Below, piece after piece: positions 13,308 through 13,461 of a stretch of 13,461 nt of DNA. The stretch lies in NCBI GenBank assembly GCA_031732855.1, contig JAVMKJ010000171.1, positions 1 to 13,461 of the forward strand, read 5' to 3'. The stretch is from JAVMKJ01 sp031732855 (GTDB taxonomy: Bacteria; Pseudomonadota; Gammaproteobacteria; Competibacterales; Competibacteraceae). Under the pieces are notes generated by a model. The model ran no database searches. It saw nothing but the letters and a program-made list of their open reading frames with translations, and was not told where the DNA came from. The position numbers were made by a program, and so were the translations under genes. Each line of letters starts with the position of its first letter. Within the stretch, counting starts at the first letter, position 1.

Positions 13308-13461
13308 TAATACCAATTCCCGATAGGTTTTATATTTCCCATGTAGGGCGGGTTAGCGAAGCGTAACCCGCCGAAACCGCAATCGAATCGGCGGGTTACG
13401 GGCTGACGCCCTAACCCGCCCTACGATTCTGAACCATAAAATCCATTGAGAAACGGTATAA
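13308..13461. repeat. MITE-like palindromic element with long imperfect terminal inverted repeats
   Basis: The left end (13308-13356, starting TAATACC) and the reverse complement of the right end (13411-13461, starting TTATACC) align along their whole length: about 19 of the first 26 bases match, then a looser stretch, then 14 identical bases (13343-13356 with 13411-13424). The element has no coding capacity. It reaches the last base of the window, so its right border may lie outside. The size, terminal repeats and lack of genes fit a miniature inverted-repeat element; no flanking target duplication can be checked. Confidence 0.7.
13343..13424. repeat. Four-armed REP-like core of the palindromic element
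   Basis: The core has two nested stems: 13343-13356 with 13411-13424 (14 bases), and 13362-13374 with 13388-13400 (13 bases), closed by a 13-base loop. Each half can also fold alone, because GGCGGGTTA and TAACCCGCC recur as local arms (13347-13355 with 13364-13372; 13390-13398 with 13412-13420). The GGCGGGTTA/TAACCCGCC type of motif is common as a repetitive palindrome in proteobacterial genomes. Confidence 0.8.

Noticed and set aside
13301..13461. CRISPR repeat array
   Set aside because: The repeated GGCGGGTTA/TAACCCGCC units are inverted and nested rather than direct and evenly spaced.

Overview
The window is about 13.5 kb of GC-rich chromosome. Its gene content and product types (nnrD-tsaE with queG beside it, a P-class-like DyP peroxidase, a COG3931-type N-formylglutamate amidohydrolase, a MASE1-PAS-GGDEF protein, a bacterial enhancer-binding protein) suggest a gammaproteobacterium. 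A Competibacteraceae-like lineage is possible, but that is a guess. I see no rRNA, tRNA, CRISPR array, phage or plasmid genes.

Left part (1-2446, + strand): the end of an unidentified secreted or lipoprotein-like gene, a small DUF2892 membrane protein, an ECF sigma factor, and its overlapping membrane anti-sigma factor, probably one transcription unit. After a 162-bp gap comes a Uma2-family (PD-(D/E)XK) nuclease-like gene. It ends one base short of the convergent tsaE.

Middle (2448-6513): the - strand housekeeping pair nnrD-tsaE (repair of hydrated NAD(P)H; tRNA t6A synthesis) diverges from queG (last step of queuosine synthesis). A DyP-type peroxidase follows queG on the + strand.

Signalling part (6583-13110): a - strand FHA/AAA+/Fis sigma54 activator diverges across about 370 bp from a + strand pair. 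The pair encodes a dCache-HAMP membrane sensor with no output domain and a small PATAN/DUF4388-like protein. I regard these three genes as the best candidate for an undescribed signal-transduction module. Downstream on the same strand are an N-formylglutamate amidohydrolase and a MASE1-PAS-GGDEF diguanylate cyclase. The cyclase has an intact active site and I-site, and a 12-bp tandem repeat in the linker helix.

Right edge (13111-13461): no intact gene. It holds a decayed 5' fragment of an IS3-type orfA on the - strand and a MITE-like palindromic element of about 154 bp that runs to the end of the window.
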